Below the pieces are notes generated by a model. It was given only the letters and a program-made list of their open reading frames with translations, searched no databases and was not told the DNA's origin. Below, piece after piece: positions 1-9,003 of a stretch of DNA of 64,000 nt. The DNA lies in contig JAPMLR010000001.1 in the NCBI GenBank assembly GCA_026410415.1, positions 372,001-436,000 of the forward strand. The letters are read 5' to 3'. The first letter of the stretch is position 1. Each line of letters opens with the position of its first letter. The translations under genes and the position numbers were made by a program. The DNA comes from Denitratimonas yunnanensis (SeqCode) (GTDB lineage: Bacteria > Pseudomonadota > Gammaproteobacteria > Xanthomonadales > Xanthomonadaceae).

Positions 1-892
1 TATGTGCGCGCAACCTGGCGATTCTGATCGCCCTGTCCCGCAAGGCTTCCGCCAGGTCCACACCCGCAATCGTGGTGTCGTGCATCAGGCTCACCATCGC
101 ATTGTTCTGCGCGCGGTTCTTCTTCGCCCAGGTCTGCCAGCGCCCGGCCAGCTCGCCGCCCTCCTCCTGCATGGTGTTGCGGTCGGTGGCGATCTGCTGC
201 ACCACGTCGGCGTACGGCTTGATCTGCGGCAGGTACTTCTCGCCCAGTTCGGCCAGGTGGCGCAGGGTCAGCGCCCCCAGCCACTTCGGACGCCACTGCT
301 CCACCTGGTTCTTGATCGCATCCAGCACCGTGCGGCCCGGATTGCGGATGGCGGACTGGATGCCGTCCAGCACTGCGTTTTCGCGGCCGCTGAAAGCGGA
401 AACCCCGCCGGATGGCTGGGTCTGTGTGGTGGCTTCGGGGCGGGAAAAGAACACCGCCGTCTCGCGGCCTGCCGGCCCGCCAGTGGCCCCGGTGATGCGG
501 GACCAGTGGAGGCCAACACGATCTTCCTTGCGAAACGCGCGGTAGCGGGCGTGGACATCGGGCAGCATCGGCAGGATCTGCCCCATCGGCAGCGATGCAC
601 TCCCGTCCGGATTGAGCAACGCAGTCCAATCCGCTGCGACTTCACCATCTTGTCCGCGAGCATGATCGGCCCAGCCGCGTTTCTGGAAGGCGCGGAACGT
701 AGCGCGATCCGGACTCGGCCCATTCACGTCCAGCTCGCTAGAGGCGGTGTGAATGGCCCATGTCAGCGCCGGCTCTTCATCCAGCCCGGCGGCCATCTGC
801 TCCTTCCCTCGGACTTCCACCACCAGCGATTCCTGCCGCATGCCTTGGTTCTTGATACGCGCACGGGTCTGGTAGCCGGAGAACGGGCCTAG
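1..892 (-). CDS. Phage-type large structural/injected protein, partial (runs off the left edge)
   Basis: The minus-strand frame is open from the left edge to about 892 (and further, to about 1306) without a stop. The reading looks coding: codons are GC-rich at the third position and residue use is balanced, with segments such as VGLHWSRITGATGG, GRETAVFFSRP and LGEKYLPQIKPYADVV. These resemble what I recall of the long PLxRFG-type proteins of tailed phages and prophages, but I cannot search for them. No start codon can be assigned: the frame has no convincing ATG or ribosome site near 892, and a separate 79-codon ORF ends at 889 in the neighbouring frame. The opposite-strand ORF over the same bases is rich in His, Arg and Leu and looks like a shadow. 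Probably the edge of a prophage or phage remnant. Confidence 0.6.
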
Positions 893-1128
893 TCGTACAG
901 AGAAATCCCGTGTCGCGTCATGTAAGCCTCCAAGTTCTCGCGTCGCGGATTCCGAGAGTCGGCGAACCAGGCTTTCAAGAGAGCGGTTTGCCGCTCGGTC
1001 AGTGGAGGCGGTGCCCTGCGCCGCGCCATCGGGTAGCTTGCCATCGGCCCGCCCCCATAGGCGAAGGTACGCCTCTCGCTCACTGTTGGCGGTGATCCGC
1101 CACCCTCGTTCGTCTCTCGGTCCGTCAT
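889..1128 (-). CDS. Small 79-aa protein at the edge of the phage-like segment
   Basis: ATG start at 1128 is preceded by AGGGGA with six bases of spacing, a good ribosome site. The protein is basic and Pro/Gly-rich at its N-terminus and ends in a helical, coding-like tail (LTERQTALLKAWF, then ENLEAYMTRHGISLYD). Third-position GC is high in this frame. Its TAG stop lies inside the long open frame of the partial phage protein, shifted by one base, so the two are either overlapping consecutive genes or one gene split by a frameshift. I do not recognise the family. Confidence 0.45.
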   Translation of the reverse strand: MTDRETNEGGGSPPTVSERRTFAYGGGPMASYPMARRRAPPPLTERQTALLKAWFADSRNPRRENLEAYMTRHGISLYD

Positions 1129-1302
1129 CTGCGTTCCCCTGCTGCTGGTCGGAAAGGTCGGCCTCCTGCTCTTGCGAGAGTAGGCCTAGCTGGCGCAGCA
1201 CGTCCAGTTGCTCCGATGACAATGCGCCAGATGCTGTCGATAGTGATGCCCGGCAGGTTGCCGAGTCCCTAGAATGGAAGCTTGCCTTTTCGGGAGCGCG
1301 CC

Positions 1303-2592
1303 ATGTCTTCATCGCTTCACGCCGTCGATGCCGAGCTGGATGCCGTTGCACGTGATGCCGACGATCCACTCCGCAGCTTTCGCGAGGAGTTTCTGATCCC
1401 GCCGCATGGTGATGGCCACCTGCATTATTTCTGCGGCAACTCGCTGGGACTCCAGCCCCGCGCTGCGCGTGAAGTGATCGAACTGGAATTGGATCGCTGG
1501 GCGCGTCTGGCGGTGGAGGGCCATTTCCGCGGCGACACCGCCTGGATGACCTATCACGAAGGTCTGCGCGATGGCATTGCGATGTTGGTGGGCGCGAAAC
1601 CCATCGAAGTCGTGGCGATGAACACGCTCAGCGTGAACCTCCATCTGCTGATGGTGAGCTTCTATCGCCCTACCCATGCACGGCCGGCCATCCTGATCGA
1701 GGCAGGCGCATTTCCTTCCGACCGCCATGCGGTGGAGTCCCAGATCCGTTTCCACGGCTTCGATCCGGCCCAATGCCTGATCGAACTGGCGCCGGACGAG
1801 CCAGGTGGCACCCTCTCGATGCAAACCATCGCCGATGTGATCGAGCGCGAAGGAAACAGGATCGCACTGGTGCTGTGGCCAGGCGTGCAGTACCGCACCG
1901 GACAGGCGTTCGATCTGGCGGAGATCACGCGGCTGGCGCACGCCAGAGGGGCGATGGTCGGCTTCGATCTTGCTCATGCCGTCGGCAATCTGCCATTGGC
2001 GTTGCACGATGCCGATGCGGACTTCGCTGCGTGGTGTCATTACAAGTACGTCAACGCGGGGCCCGGCGCGGTAGCCGGGGCATTCGTGCATGCACGCCAC
2101 GCACATGCCGATCTGCCGCGATTTGCCGGTTGGTGGGGGCATGAGAAGACATCGCGTTTTGCGATGGGGCCGCAGTTCGTGCCGGCGCCCGGCGCCGAGG
2201 GGTGGCAGCTTTCCAATCCGCCGATTCTGGCGATGGCGGCGCTGCGTCCGGCGCTGGGGATCTTCCAGCGTGCCGGCATGTCACGACTTCGTGAGAAATC
2301 TTTGAGGTTGACCGGCTATCTGGAATCGCTGATCCATGAGCACCTGGCCGATGTGCTGCATATTGTCACTCCCGCCGAAACCGTTCGGCGTGGTTGCCAG
2401 CTCTCGCTTCGGGTACGTGAAGGGCGGGATGCTGGTCGTTCCCTTTTTGAGTTCCTCAGTGAGAACGGCGTGCTCGGCGACTGGCGCGAGCCGGACGTGA
2501 TCCGTATCTCCCCTGCGCCGCTCTACAACACCCATCTGGATGTGCTGCGTTTCGCCCAACTCACCGCCGTCTGGCGCGACAGCACAAGGTGA
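1303..2592 (+). CDS. kynU: Kynureninase
   Basis: Pyridoxal-phosphate enzyme that cleaves L-kynurenine to anthranilate and alanine, or 3-hydroxykynurenine to 3-hydroxyanthranilate, in tryptophan breakdown and de novo NAD synthesis. The product is 429 aa, normal for the family. The N-terminal HYFCGNSLGLQP motif and the PLP-lysine region WCHYKYVNAGPG (Lys about 248) are typical. The ATG at 1303 was chosen because GGGAG lies six bases upstream; a TTG at 1282 is in frame but has no ribosome site. A TAGAAT at 1270-1275 could be the -10 element. kmo lies 3.2 kb downstream on the same strand, so both steps are encoded close together but not in one operon. Confidence 0.95.
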   Translation: MSSSLHAVDAELDAVARDADDPLRSFREEFLIPPHGDGHLHYFCGNSLGLQPRAAREVIELELDRWARLAVEGHFRGDTAWMTYHEGLRDGIAMLVGAKPIEVVAMNTLSVNLHLLMVSFYRPTHARPAILIEAGAFPSDRHAVESQIRFHGFDPAQCLIELAPDEPGGTLSMQTIADVIEREGNRIALVLWPGVQYRTGQAFDLAEITRLAHARGAMVGFDLAHAVGNLPLALHDADADFAAWCHYKYVNAGPGAVAGAFVHARHAHADLPRFAGWWGHEKTSRFAMGPQFVPAPGAEGWQLSNPPILAMAALRPALGIFQRAGMSRLREKSLRLTGYLESLIHEHLADVLHIVTPAETVRRGCQLSLRVREGRDAGRSLFEFLSENGVLGDWREPDVIRISPAPLYNTHLDVLRFAQLTAVWRDSTR

Positions 2593-2735
2593 GTGTGGCG
2601 CATCAGAGCTGATCTGTGCGCCGTTCGTCCTGCGTCGTGGCCACTGCAGCGACCTTGTGGCCGTTCGTCATGCTGTTTCCCCGCCATCGAAGTCGGCTGG
2701 CAGGCTGATGGCGTCCCAACCACTGACGGAGACTC

Positions 2736-3665
2736 ATGATGAACCGTACCCCCACCTTCTCGCGCAATCGCCTTTCCTCGCTGTGCCTGGCGCTGCTGGC
2801 CGCCGTGGCCATCGCGCCTGCAGCACAAGCGGTCGGAAAGAGCAGCGTCGGGCTCGACATCCAGGTTGAAACCCTCGGCCAAGGCCGTCCTGTGCTGACC
2901 ATTCCCGGCCTCAACAGCCATGCGAGCGTCTGGCGCGACACCTGCGAAGCCTTGAAGGATGTGCAGTGCCACCTGGTGCAGTTGCCCGGATTTGCAGGTG
3001 CCAAGCCCGCAGGGCACGACGACTTCCTGGATGAAATGGCCCGGCAGGTGCTCGCGTATGTCCGCCGGAATGATCTGCGCCAGCCGGTGGTGATTGGCCA
3101 CAGCCTCGGCGGATTCCTGGCACTGAAACTGGCATTGGCCGAACCGGATGCCATCGGGCCGCTGGTGATCGTCGATTCGCTGCCGTTCTTCTCGGCGGCG
3201 ATGAATCCGACGGCGACGTCCGAATCCGTCAAGCCGATGGCCGAGGCAGTCCGCCAACAAATGCTGTCCTCTGACGATGCGACGTACCAGCAACAGGCCG
3301 CCGCTTCCGTGCGGAACATGGCGCATGATCTGACCCGTGTGGAAGAGCTGGTGCGTTGGGGCGAGAGCAGCGACCGCGCCACCACCACGCAGGCCATGGT
3401 GGAACTGATGGTCACCGACCTGCGCGGCGAACTGGGTGGCGTGCGCTCGCCGACGCTGGTGCTCGGCGCCTGGGCTGGCTATGCCGCCTTCGGCCAGACC
3501 CGGGAGGCTACCCGCGCGATCTTCGAGAGCCAGTACGCCGCTCTGCCCGGTGTCCAGATCGAACTGAGCGAAGCCGGTTACCATTTCCTCATGTGGGACG
3601 ATCCGCAATGGCTGCAGGCGCAGGTGAGCCAGTTCCTGACAGCGCATCCGGCCAAAGACGAGTGA
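2736..3665 (+). CDS. Secreted alpha/beta hydrolase
   Basis: 309-aa alpha/beta-hydrolase-fold protein with an N-terminal signal peptide (Arg-containing start, hydrophobic LCLALLAAVAIAP, cleavage after AQA near residue 31). The nucleophile elbow GHSLGG places the catalytic serine at about residue 123. The C-terminal YHFLMWDDP supplies a plausible catalytic histidine. GGAG lies a few bases before the ATG. The following small membrane gene starts 14 bases after the stop and leads into a two-component pair, so these may be one transcript. The substrate cannot be told from sequence. Confidence 0.85.
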   Translation: MMNRTPTFSRNRLSSLCLALLAAVAIAPAAQAVGKSSVGLDIQVETLGQGRPVLTIPGLNSHASVWRDTCEALKDVQCHLVQLPGFAGAKPAGHDDFLDEMARQVLAYVRRNDLRQPVVIGHSLGGFLALKLALAEPDAIGPLVIVDSLPFFSAAMNPTATSESVKPMAEAVRQQMLSSDDATYQQQAAASVRNMAHDLTRVEELVRWGESSDRATTTQAMVELMVTDLRGELGGVRSPTLVLGAWAGYAAFGQTREATRAIFESQYAALPGVQIELSEAGYHFLMWDDPQWLQAQVSQFLTAHPAKDE

Positions 3666-3679
3666 GACGAGAAAACCCG

Positions 3680-3850
3680 ATGAATCCGAACACGTTGATG
3701 AAAGCCTGCGGTCTGGTTCTGGTATTTATCGGTGCGGTGCTTCTCGTGATCGGCTTTGTTACCGGGAAAGTCGCGATCTGGGCGGCCGCGCCCGGCATGA
3801 CCGCCGTGGGCGTGGTGCTGCTGGCACTGTCCGGAAAGCGTCAGACGTGA
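3680..3850 (+). CDS. Small two-helix membrane protein
   Basis: 56-aa protein consisting almost only of two hydrophobic segments (residues about 8-27 and 30-50) with a short basic tail (SGKRQT). It begins 14 bases after the alpha/beta hydrolase and its TGA overlaps the ATG of the next gene, a sensor kinase, so translation is likely coupled. Family not recognised. It could be an accessory of the kinase or simply an inner-membrane microprotein. Confidence 0.7.
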   Translation: MNPNTLMKACGLVLVFIGAVLLVIGFVTGKVAIWAAAPGMTAVGVVLLALSGKRQT

Positions 3851-4908
3851 TGGCGGAAGTGCGGACGATGTCCGGCAACGATGCATCTGCCCGGTTCTGG
3901 TGGGCCAACCTCGCCCTGTGGCTGGCCTACCTGCTGATCAACCTGGTGCTGGCAAGCAACTACGCGAATTGGTCTGGCGGCGTGGTGATGATCTTCGTCC
4001 TGTTGTCGGCGTCGCTGTATCTGGTGTCCGGCGGCATCCGGCATCTGGCGCAACGCCATGGCTGGCTGGACCTGGAGCTGGGTGCACTGTGCTGGCGCAT
4101 GCTCTCTTGCGTGCTGGCCGGTGCGGCGCTGACGCAGATCGCCATCGCCGTCATGCTTCGGACCCTGCTGATGTTGGGCTGGGCGTCACTGCCCGATGGC
4201 GGCGATTTCAGCATGGGAGCCAGCTTCGGCTACTGGATCAACACAGCCATCATGCTTGGCCTGTGGGTGGCCGGCTGGATCGGCTGGCGCGCGCTGCGCC
4301 ACGCCCGCGAAGCGCGTGCTGCACGAATCCATGCCGAGTCCGAGCGTCAGCAGATGCAACAGGATGCACTGCGCGCCCGTCTCAACCCGCACTTCGTGTT
4401 CAACGCGCTCAACAACCTGCGTGCGCTGATTCTCGAAGACCCACAGCGTGCGCGCGAACTCGTCGGCCGCCTCTCCAATACGTTGCGACACGCGCTCGGG
4501 CACACCCGGCGCGATGCCGTGCCGCTGTCCGAAGAAGTGGCTGTGGTCGAGGACTATCTCGCGATCGAGTCGGTGCATTTCGAAGACCGCCTGCGCGTGC
4601 GTCGCGATATCGATCCGGCCACGCACGAAGCGATGCTGCCGCCGATGGCGCTGCAACTTCTGGTCGAGAACGCGATCAAGCATGGCATCGCGGTTACCCC
4701 CGGCGGCGGCGAACTGCTCATCCGCGCCGAATCGCTGCCCGGTCTACTGCGTCTGACGGTGGAAAATCCCGGAACCGTTGGCCGTGGCGGTGATGGGCAT
4801 GGGGTGGGGCTTGCCTATCTGCGTCACGTGCTGGTGCACGTGGATGGCCGTTTCGCGCTCGAACAGGCGGACGAAACCGTCCGCGCCACGCTGGATATCC
4901 CGCAATGA
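3850..4908 (+). CDS. LytS/YpdA-type sensor histidine kinase
   Basis: Inner-membrane histidine kinase of the His_kinase (PF06580) type. The first 150 residues hold about four transmembrane helices, followed by a short coiled segment. The phospho-acceptor motif LNPHFVFNALNNL has His at about residue 181. The ATP-binding N-box is LLVENAIKHG, and the glycine-rich lid is near GDGHGVGLAYLR. The ATG at 3850 overlaps the previous stop; a GTG three bases earlier is the alternative. The response-regulator gene overlaps the end by four bases (ATGA), so this is a cognate pair. Its signal is unknown. Confidence 0.93.
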   Translation: MAEVRTMSGNDASARFWWANLALWLAYLLINLVLASNYANWSGGVVMIFVLLSASLYLVSGGIRHLAQRHGWLDLELGALCWRMLSCVLAGAALTQIAIAVMLRTLLMLGWASLPDGGDFSMGASFGYWINTAIMLGLWVAGWIGWRALRHAREARAARIHAESERQQMQQDALRARLNPHFVFNALNNLRALILEDPQRARELVGRLSNTLRHALGHTRRDAVPLSEEVAVVEDYLAIESVHFEDRLRVRRDIDPATHEAMLPPMALQLLVENAIKHGIAVTPGGGELLIRAESLPGLLRLTVENPGTVGRGGDGHGVGLAYLRHVLVHVDGRFALEQADETVRATLDIPQ

Positions 4909-5645
4909 GCACACCGCCGCTTCGTGTCCTTATCGTCGACGACGCTCGCCTTGCCCGCGCCGAATTGCGCGCGCTGCTGGCGCGCATCGACGACGTGGAA
5001 CTGGTCGGCGAGGCCGAGGACGTGCCGCAGGCGCGCGCCGAAATCGCGCGCTTGCATCCCGACTTGGTGCTGCTCGACATCCAGATGCCGTCCGGCAGCG
5101 GTTTCGATGTGCTCGATGCGCTGGAAGTCATGCCCGCCGTGGTGTTCACCACCGCGTACGACCACTACGCGCTGCAAGCCTTCGAGGCCAATGCGCTCGA
5201 CTATCTGCTCAAGCCGGTGGATCCGGTACGGTTGGCGTCGGCATTGGATAAAGCCCGTGGCAGCCGCCCCGTCGGCACGCCGTCTGCCGCGAATGACGGA
5301 CGCGGCGCACTCGGCGCCGAGGATCAGGTGTTCCTGCGCGATGGCGAGCGCTGCTGGTTCGTCGCCACCGGAGAGATTTCGCGCATCGTGGTCGATGGCA
5401 ATTACGTTCGCGTCTGGTTCCGCGAGCACGCCGCGCTTCTGGCGCGCAGCCTGTCGGCACTGGAATCCCGTCTGGACCCGGCACTGTTCTTCCGTGCCAA
5501 TCGCAACACTCTGGTCAATTTGCGCCACATCCGCACGGTGGAGCCGTCGATTTCCGATGGCTATACGCTGGGATTGCGCGATGGTGGCGAAGTCGAGGTT
5601 TCCCGCCGGCAAGCACGCGAACTGCGCGAGCGCCTGGCGCTTTAA
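4905..5645 (+). CDS. LytTR-family response regulator
   Basis: 246-aa two-domain regulator. The receiver domain spans residues 1-120, with acidic pocket VDD at 11-13, phosphorylatable Asp58 in LLDIQMPSG, the conserved Thr in FTTAYD and Lys in LLKPVD. A LytTR DNA-binding domain occupies about residues 140-245 (NYVRVWF, FFRANRNTLVNLRHI). This is the AlgR/LytR class that pairs with LytS-type kinases, and the gene overlaps the kinase by four bases. Targets are not evident; the neighbouring hydrolase and kmo are candidates by position only. Confidence 0.94.
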   Translation: MSTPPLRVLIVDDARLARAELRALLARIDDVELVGEAEDVPQARAEIARLHPDLVLLDIQMPSGSGFDVLDALEVMPAVVFTTAYDHYALQAFEANALDYLLKPVDPVRLASALDKARGSRPVGTPSAANDGRGALGAEDQVFLRDGERCWFVATGEISRIVVDGNYVRVWFREHAALLARSLSALESRLDPALFFRANRNTLVNLRHIRTVEPSISDGYTLGLRDGGEVEVSRRQARELRERLAL

Positions 5646-5702
5646 GCTGAGCGGCAGCCTTGCGGACTGCCGGTCAAATCGCAAAGCGTGAGGGCCGATA
5701 GC

Positions 5703-5708
5703 TACAAT
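5703..5708 (+). promoter_or_regulatory. Candidate -10 element upstream of kmo
   Basis: TACAAT lies about 67 bases before the kmo start in the 129-bp gap after the LytTR regulator. No convincing -35 hexamer is present at the right distance, so this is a weak call. A hairpin (CGGCAG at 5652-5657, CTGCCG at 5667-5672) lies just after the regulator stop and may close the preceding transcript, although it has no T-run. Confidence 0.3.
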
Positions 5709-5774
5709 CGCGCACCTTCATGCGCTCCCGTTTCGTGAGCGCCTCGTAAACCACCTGCCCTGCGACGCCCGAGC

Positions 5775-7139
5775 TTGACACCTGATACTGCCCCCTCACA
5801 TCACCTCACCTTGATCGGTGCCGGCCTGGCTGGCGCCTTGCTGGGGCTGATGCTGGCCCGTCGCGGCTGGAACGTGGACATCTTCGAACGTCGACCCGAT
5901 CCGAGAGTGGCCGGATATGAAGGCGGACGATCGATCAACCTGGCGCTCGCCGAACGCGGTCTGGACGCGTTGCGCCGTGCCGGCCTCGAAGACGAGGTCA
6001 TGGCGCAAGTGGTCATGATGCGGGGGCGCATGGTGCATTTCGAAGACGGAACCACCCAGTTGCAGCGTTATGGCCGCGACGACAGCGAAGTGATCTGGTC
6101 GGTGCACCGTGGCCGCCTCGTGATGACGATGCTCGATGCGGCGGAGGCCGCGGGTGCGCGGATTCGTTTCAATCGGCGTCTGGAGCAAGTGGACCGCGAT
6201 ACCCGCGTCCTGAAGTTCGTCGATGACCGCACTGGCCATGCGTTCACCGAATCGTTTTCGACATTGATGGGAAGCGATGGCGCCGGTTCGTCGGTACGGG
6301 CCTGGATGGCCCGGCAAAAGGACTTGGGCGAACGCTTCGAGGCCTTGGACCATGGCTACAAGGAACTCGAGATTCCTCCGTCACCTGCCGGTGATTGGCG
6401 GATCGAGCCCAACGCCCTGCACATCTGGCCGCGCGGCGGTTACATGTGTATCGCGCTCCCGAATACCGAGCGAAGTTTCACCGTCACGCTGTTTCTTCCC
6501 GATGACGGTGAGCCCGGATTTTCCACGGTGCGCACCGGCGAGGACGTTCGCGCCTTGTTCGCGCGCGACTTCCCCGACGCGCTGGCGCAGATGCCCAACC
6601 TGGCCACGAATTTTCTCGATCACCCCACCGGAATGCTTGCCACCCTCTACCTCGATCACTGGCATCTGGGTGGCGACGCCGTGTTGCTGGGCGACGCAGC
6701 CCATCCGATGGTGCCCTTCCACGGGCAAGGCATGAACTGCGCGTTTGAAGATTGCGTGGCGCTGGTGCGGCACATCGAGGCGGCACCGGATTTCGAGAGT
6801 GCGTTTGCCGCATTCGAAGCCGAGCGTCGTCCGAACGCCAGGGCGATTCAGGAAATGGCGCTGGAAAACTACGTCGAGATGCGCGACCGGGTGGACGATG
6901 CGGATTACCTGGTCCAGCGGGAACTGGAGCAGTTGCTCGCCGAGCGCCACCCGGATCGCTTCATTCCACGCTACACGATGGTGACGTTCCGTACCCTGCC
7001 CTATGCCGTTGCGCAGGAGCGAGGGCGCATCCAGCGCGACATTCTGATCGAGGCTACACGCGGACTCTCCACGGTCGCGGCCGTGGATTGGGGCAACGTG
7101 GATGCCGCCGTGATGAAACGACTCGAACCTGTGGAATGA
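5775..7139 (+). CDS. kmo: Kynurenine 3-monooxygenase
   Basis: FAD-dependent hydroxylase converting L-kynurenine to 3-hydroxykynurenine with NADPH and oxygen. The 454-aa protein starts with the dinucleotide fold (LIGAGLAGALLGLMLARRG, glycines near residues 15-20). It then carries the family motifs GYEGGRSINLALAERG near residue 50 and GDAAHPMVPFHGQGMNCAFEDC near 305-325, the FAD-ribityl contact. The start is a TTG: it sits just before the Rossmann fold and no in-frame ATG is available earlier. With kynU upstream this supports the kynurenine route toward 3-hydroxyanthranilate. The later genes of that route are not in this window. Confidence 0.95.
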   Translation: MTPDTAPSHHLTLIGAGLAGALLGLMLARRGWNVDIFERRPDPRVAGYEGGRSINLALAERGLDALRRAGLEDEVMAQVVMMRGRMVHFEDGTTQLQRYGRDDSEVIWSVHRGRLVMTMLDAAEAAGARIRFNRRLEQVDRDTRVLKFVDDRTGHAFTESFSTLMGSDGAGSSVRAWMARQKDLGERFEALDHGYKELEIPPSPAGDWRIEPNALHIWPRGGYMCIALPNTERSFTVTLFLPDDGEPGFSTVRTGEDVRALFARDFPDALAQMPNLATNFLDHPTGMLATLYLDHWHLGGDAVLLGDAAHPMVPFHGQGMNCAFEDCVALVRHIEAAPDFESAFAAFEAERRPNARAIQEMALENYVEMRDRVDDADYLVQRELEQLLAERHPDRFIPRYTMVTFRTLPYAVAQERGRIQRDILIEATRGLSTVAAVDWGNVDAAVMKRLEPVE

Positions 7140-7175
7140 TCGCACCCGCGTTGCCCCAACTCGACGAGCCAGCGT

Positions 7176-7532
7176 ATGCGTGACATTGCCCTGACGATCC
7201 TGCTTCTGACCCTCAGCAACGTCTTCATGACGTTTGCCTGGTATGCGCACCTCAAGGAGTTGAACACCAAGCCCTGGATCGTCGCGGCGCTGTTGAGTTG
7301 GGGCGTGGCGTTGTTCGAGTACCTGCTGCAGGTGCCGGCCAATCGCATCGGCTACGGCACCTTGTCACTGGGGCAACTCAAGATGCTGCAGGAAGTCATC
7401 ACGCTGAGCGTGTTCGTTCCGTTCGCGTACTTCTACATGAAGGAACCCTTGAAGCTCGACTACCTTTGGGCGGCGCTTTGCATGCTGGGTGCGGTGTATT
7501 TCATATTCCGCAGCAAGTTCGGCGCGCCCTGA
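7176..7532 (+). CDS. DMT-type small membrane protein (DUF486)
   Basis: 118-aa protein with four predicted transmembrane helices. It matches the DUF486 family by its pattern: NVFMTFAWYAHLK in helix 1, the conserved segment EYLLQVPANRIGY, then LKMLQEVITL and the final FIFRSK. The family belongs to the drug/metabolite-transporter superfamily and has no established substrate. It begins 36 bases after kmo on the same strand and may be co-transcribed. Confidence 0.88.
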   Translation: MRDIALTILLLTLSNVFMTFAWYAHLKELNTKPWIVAALLSWGVALFEYLLQVPANRIGYGTLSLGQLKMLQEVITLSVFVPFAYFYMKEPLKLDYLWAALCMLGAVYFIFRSKFGAP

Positions 7533-7544
7533 GTCGCTGCTGCC

Positions 7545-8132
7545 TCACCACACCAGGTCGTCTGGCACCTGATACTTCGGATCGGCGTAGACATCGTCAT
7601 CGGACGGGGTGTTCGGATCGGCGAGCAACGCCAATGCCCCGGGCGAAATGCGTTCGGCTTCGCTGCCGTCCGCAGCCGATACCAGATGGTAACGGCCGGC
7701 CAACTGCACGACCGCGAGTTCACCGGCATTGAGCGCGCCGAGCTGTTCGGGGGTGACATGAATGCGTCGGATCTTGCCGCCGTATTCGAAATGGCGAGCA
7801 ATCTCGGCTGCTTCATCGTTGAGCCGGGCGCGAGAGAGAAACTCGGTCAACCTGGCCTTGGCTTCGCGACGAAGTCTTGCCTCTTCCTGACGTTGGCGTT
7901 CGGCTTCGATGCGCTCTTCCTTTTCCCTCTGAGCGCGAATCGCGAATGCCTTGGCCAGATCGATTTCGCCACTTGTCCGAGGCTTGCCCGGCCTCCCTCC
8001 GGCGGCCGGCTTGCCGCCCTGCGGCTTGCGGCCTGCGGGTTTGTTCGGCGCCGTGTTGCGGTTCCGGGATTCCTCGCGAGGCGGGGTCTTGAAGCCCAGC
8101 TTCAACAATTGGTCTTTCAGCGAATCACTCAT
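7545..8132 (-). CDS. DUF2058 family protein (YaiL-like)
   Basis: 195-aa soluble protein. It starts with the typical MSDSLKDQLLKLGF, followed by a Lys/Pro/Gly-rich linker, a charged helix of Arg/Glu repeats (residues about 65-105) and a compact C-terminal domain (YGGKIRRIHV, GRYHLVSAADGS, DDVYADPKYQVPDDLVW). The start at 8132 was chosen because MSDSLKDQL is the usual family N-terminus; a longer in-frame start at 8174 would add 14 unlike residues. Function is unknown in the family. It follows slyX on the same strand and converges on the DUF486 gene. Confidence 0.9.
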   Translation of the reverse strand: MSDSLKDQLLKLGFKTPPREESRNRNTAPNKPAGRKPQGGKPAAGGRPGKPRTSGEIDLAKAFAIRAQREKEERIEAERQRQEEARLRREAKARLTEFLSRARLNDEAAEIARHFEYGGKIRRIHVTPEQLGALNAGELAVVQLAGRYHLVSAADGSEAERISPGALALLADPNTPSDDDVYADPKYQVPDDLVW

Positions 8133-8142
8133 CGGGCATGAC

Positions 8143-8352
8143 TCAATAATGCGGGGGCGGCTCATTGGCCGCACTGGGTGACGACACGCCGCTGCGCAAC
8201 GCGTTCAGATCCGCGGTGGCCTGAATCAGTGCGGCACGCAGGGCATCCAGCTCCAATCGCTGGCGGTGTACCAGATCACTCAGCTCGCTCAAGGTATGTT
8301 CCTGGAAAGCGAGGCGGGTTTCGATTTCGATCAGTCGTGCGTCGTCCATCAT
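8143..8352 (-). CDS. slyX: SlyX family protein
   Basis: 69-aa protein, mostly one coiled coil (IEIETRLAFQEHTLSELSDLV, then LDALRAALIQ), ending in a proline-rich tail PPPHY. This length, heptad pattern and C-terminal aromatic ending are characteristic of SlyX. Two adjacent ATG codons (8352 and 8349) are both possible starts. Function in the family is poorly defined. It lies 10 bases upstream of the DUF2058 gene and is probably in the same transcript. Confidence 0.88.
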   Translation of the reverse strand: MMDDARLIEIETRLAFQEHTLSELSDLVHRQRLELDALRAALIQATADLNALRSGVSSPSAANEPPPHY

Positions 8353-8475
8353 GGGTGAAGTTTACCTGTCGAGAGCTTGCACGGCAGCGGATGATGGGGC
8401 CGCGGTCCGAAGCGGTCGCGATACAGCCAGCATCGGCGATGATCTGCAGTCTTCATCCATTGGAATGGCTCGTAC

Positions 8476-8961
8476 ATGGACTTTTCCATACTGCTCTACA
8501 TCCTTGGTGGTCTGCTGATTGCCGTGGGCCTTGCAGGAGTCGTGCTGCCGGCGCTGCCTGGCGTTCCGCTGATGTTCGCCGGCATGGTGCTGGTGGCCTG
8601 GGGCGGTGATTTCATCCGATTGGGGTGGGGCATCGTGACGCTGCTCGGCGTACTCACGATGCTTTCGATCCTCGCCGATCTCATCGCCAATCTGCTCGGG
8701 GCACAACGCGCCGGAGCGAGCCGTTTGGCGCTTGCGGGGGCGGCGCTGGGTACGGTTATCGGTTTGTTTTTCGGACTGGCGGGGATTGTTCTGGGGCCGT
8801 TCGTCGGAGCAGTGATCGGCGAGTTGGCCCATGGTCGCCATGGTGGCACCGCAGCGAAAGTCGGGGTCGGGACATGGATCGGCTTGCTGCTGGGTACGGT
8901 GGCGAAAATTGCGATCGCGTTCGTGATGCTCGGAATCTTCGCGTTGGCACTGCTGCTTTAG
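8476..8961 (+). CDS. DUF456 family membrane protein
   Basis: 161-aa polytopic inner-membrane protein with Gly- and Ala-rich helices: VVLPALPGVPLMFAG early, RLALAGAALGTVIGLFFGLAGIVLGPFVGA in the middle and TWIGLLLGTVAKIAIA late. The PALPGVPL and GPFVGAVIGEL motifs are typical of DUF456. The role is unknown. It is divergent from slyX and convergent with ppsA. Confidence 0.88.
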   Translation: MDFSILLYILGGLLIAVGLAGVVLPALPGVPLMFAGMVLVAWGGDFIRLGWGIVTLLGVLTMLSILADLIANLLGAQRAGASRLALAGAALGTVIGLFFGLAGIVLGPFVGAVIGELAHGRHGGTAAKVGVGTWIGLLLGTVAKIAIAFVMLGIFALALLL

Positions 8962-8985
8962 GGCCTCCCTGCAGCCGGAAGGCCC
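8961..8985. terminator. Possible bidirectional terminator hairpin
   Basis: GGGCCT and AGGCCC form a six-base stem around a 13-base loop in the 42-bp gap between the convergent DUF456 and ppsA genes. No T-run follows on either strand, so termination is inferred mainly from its position. Confidence 0.3.
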
Positions 8986-9003
8986 CACGTCAACGGGCGC
9001 GTA

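Noticed and set aside
2..892. Long plus-strand ORF (296 codons) at the left edge
   Set aside because: Composition is His/Arg/Leu-heavy and antisense-like. The minus-strand frame over the same bases reads as a coherent phage-type protein.
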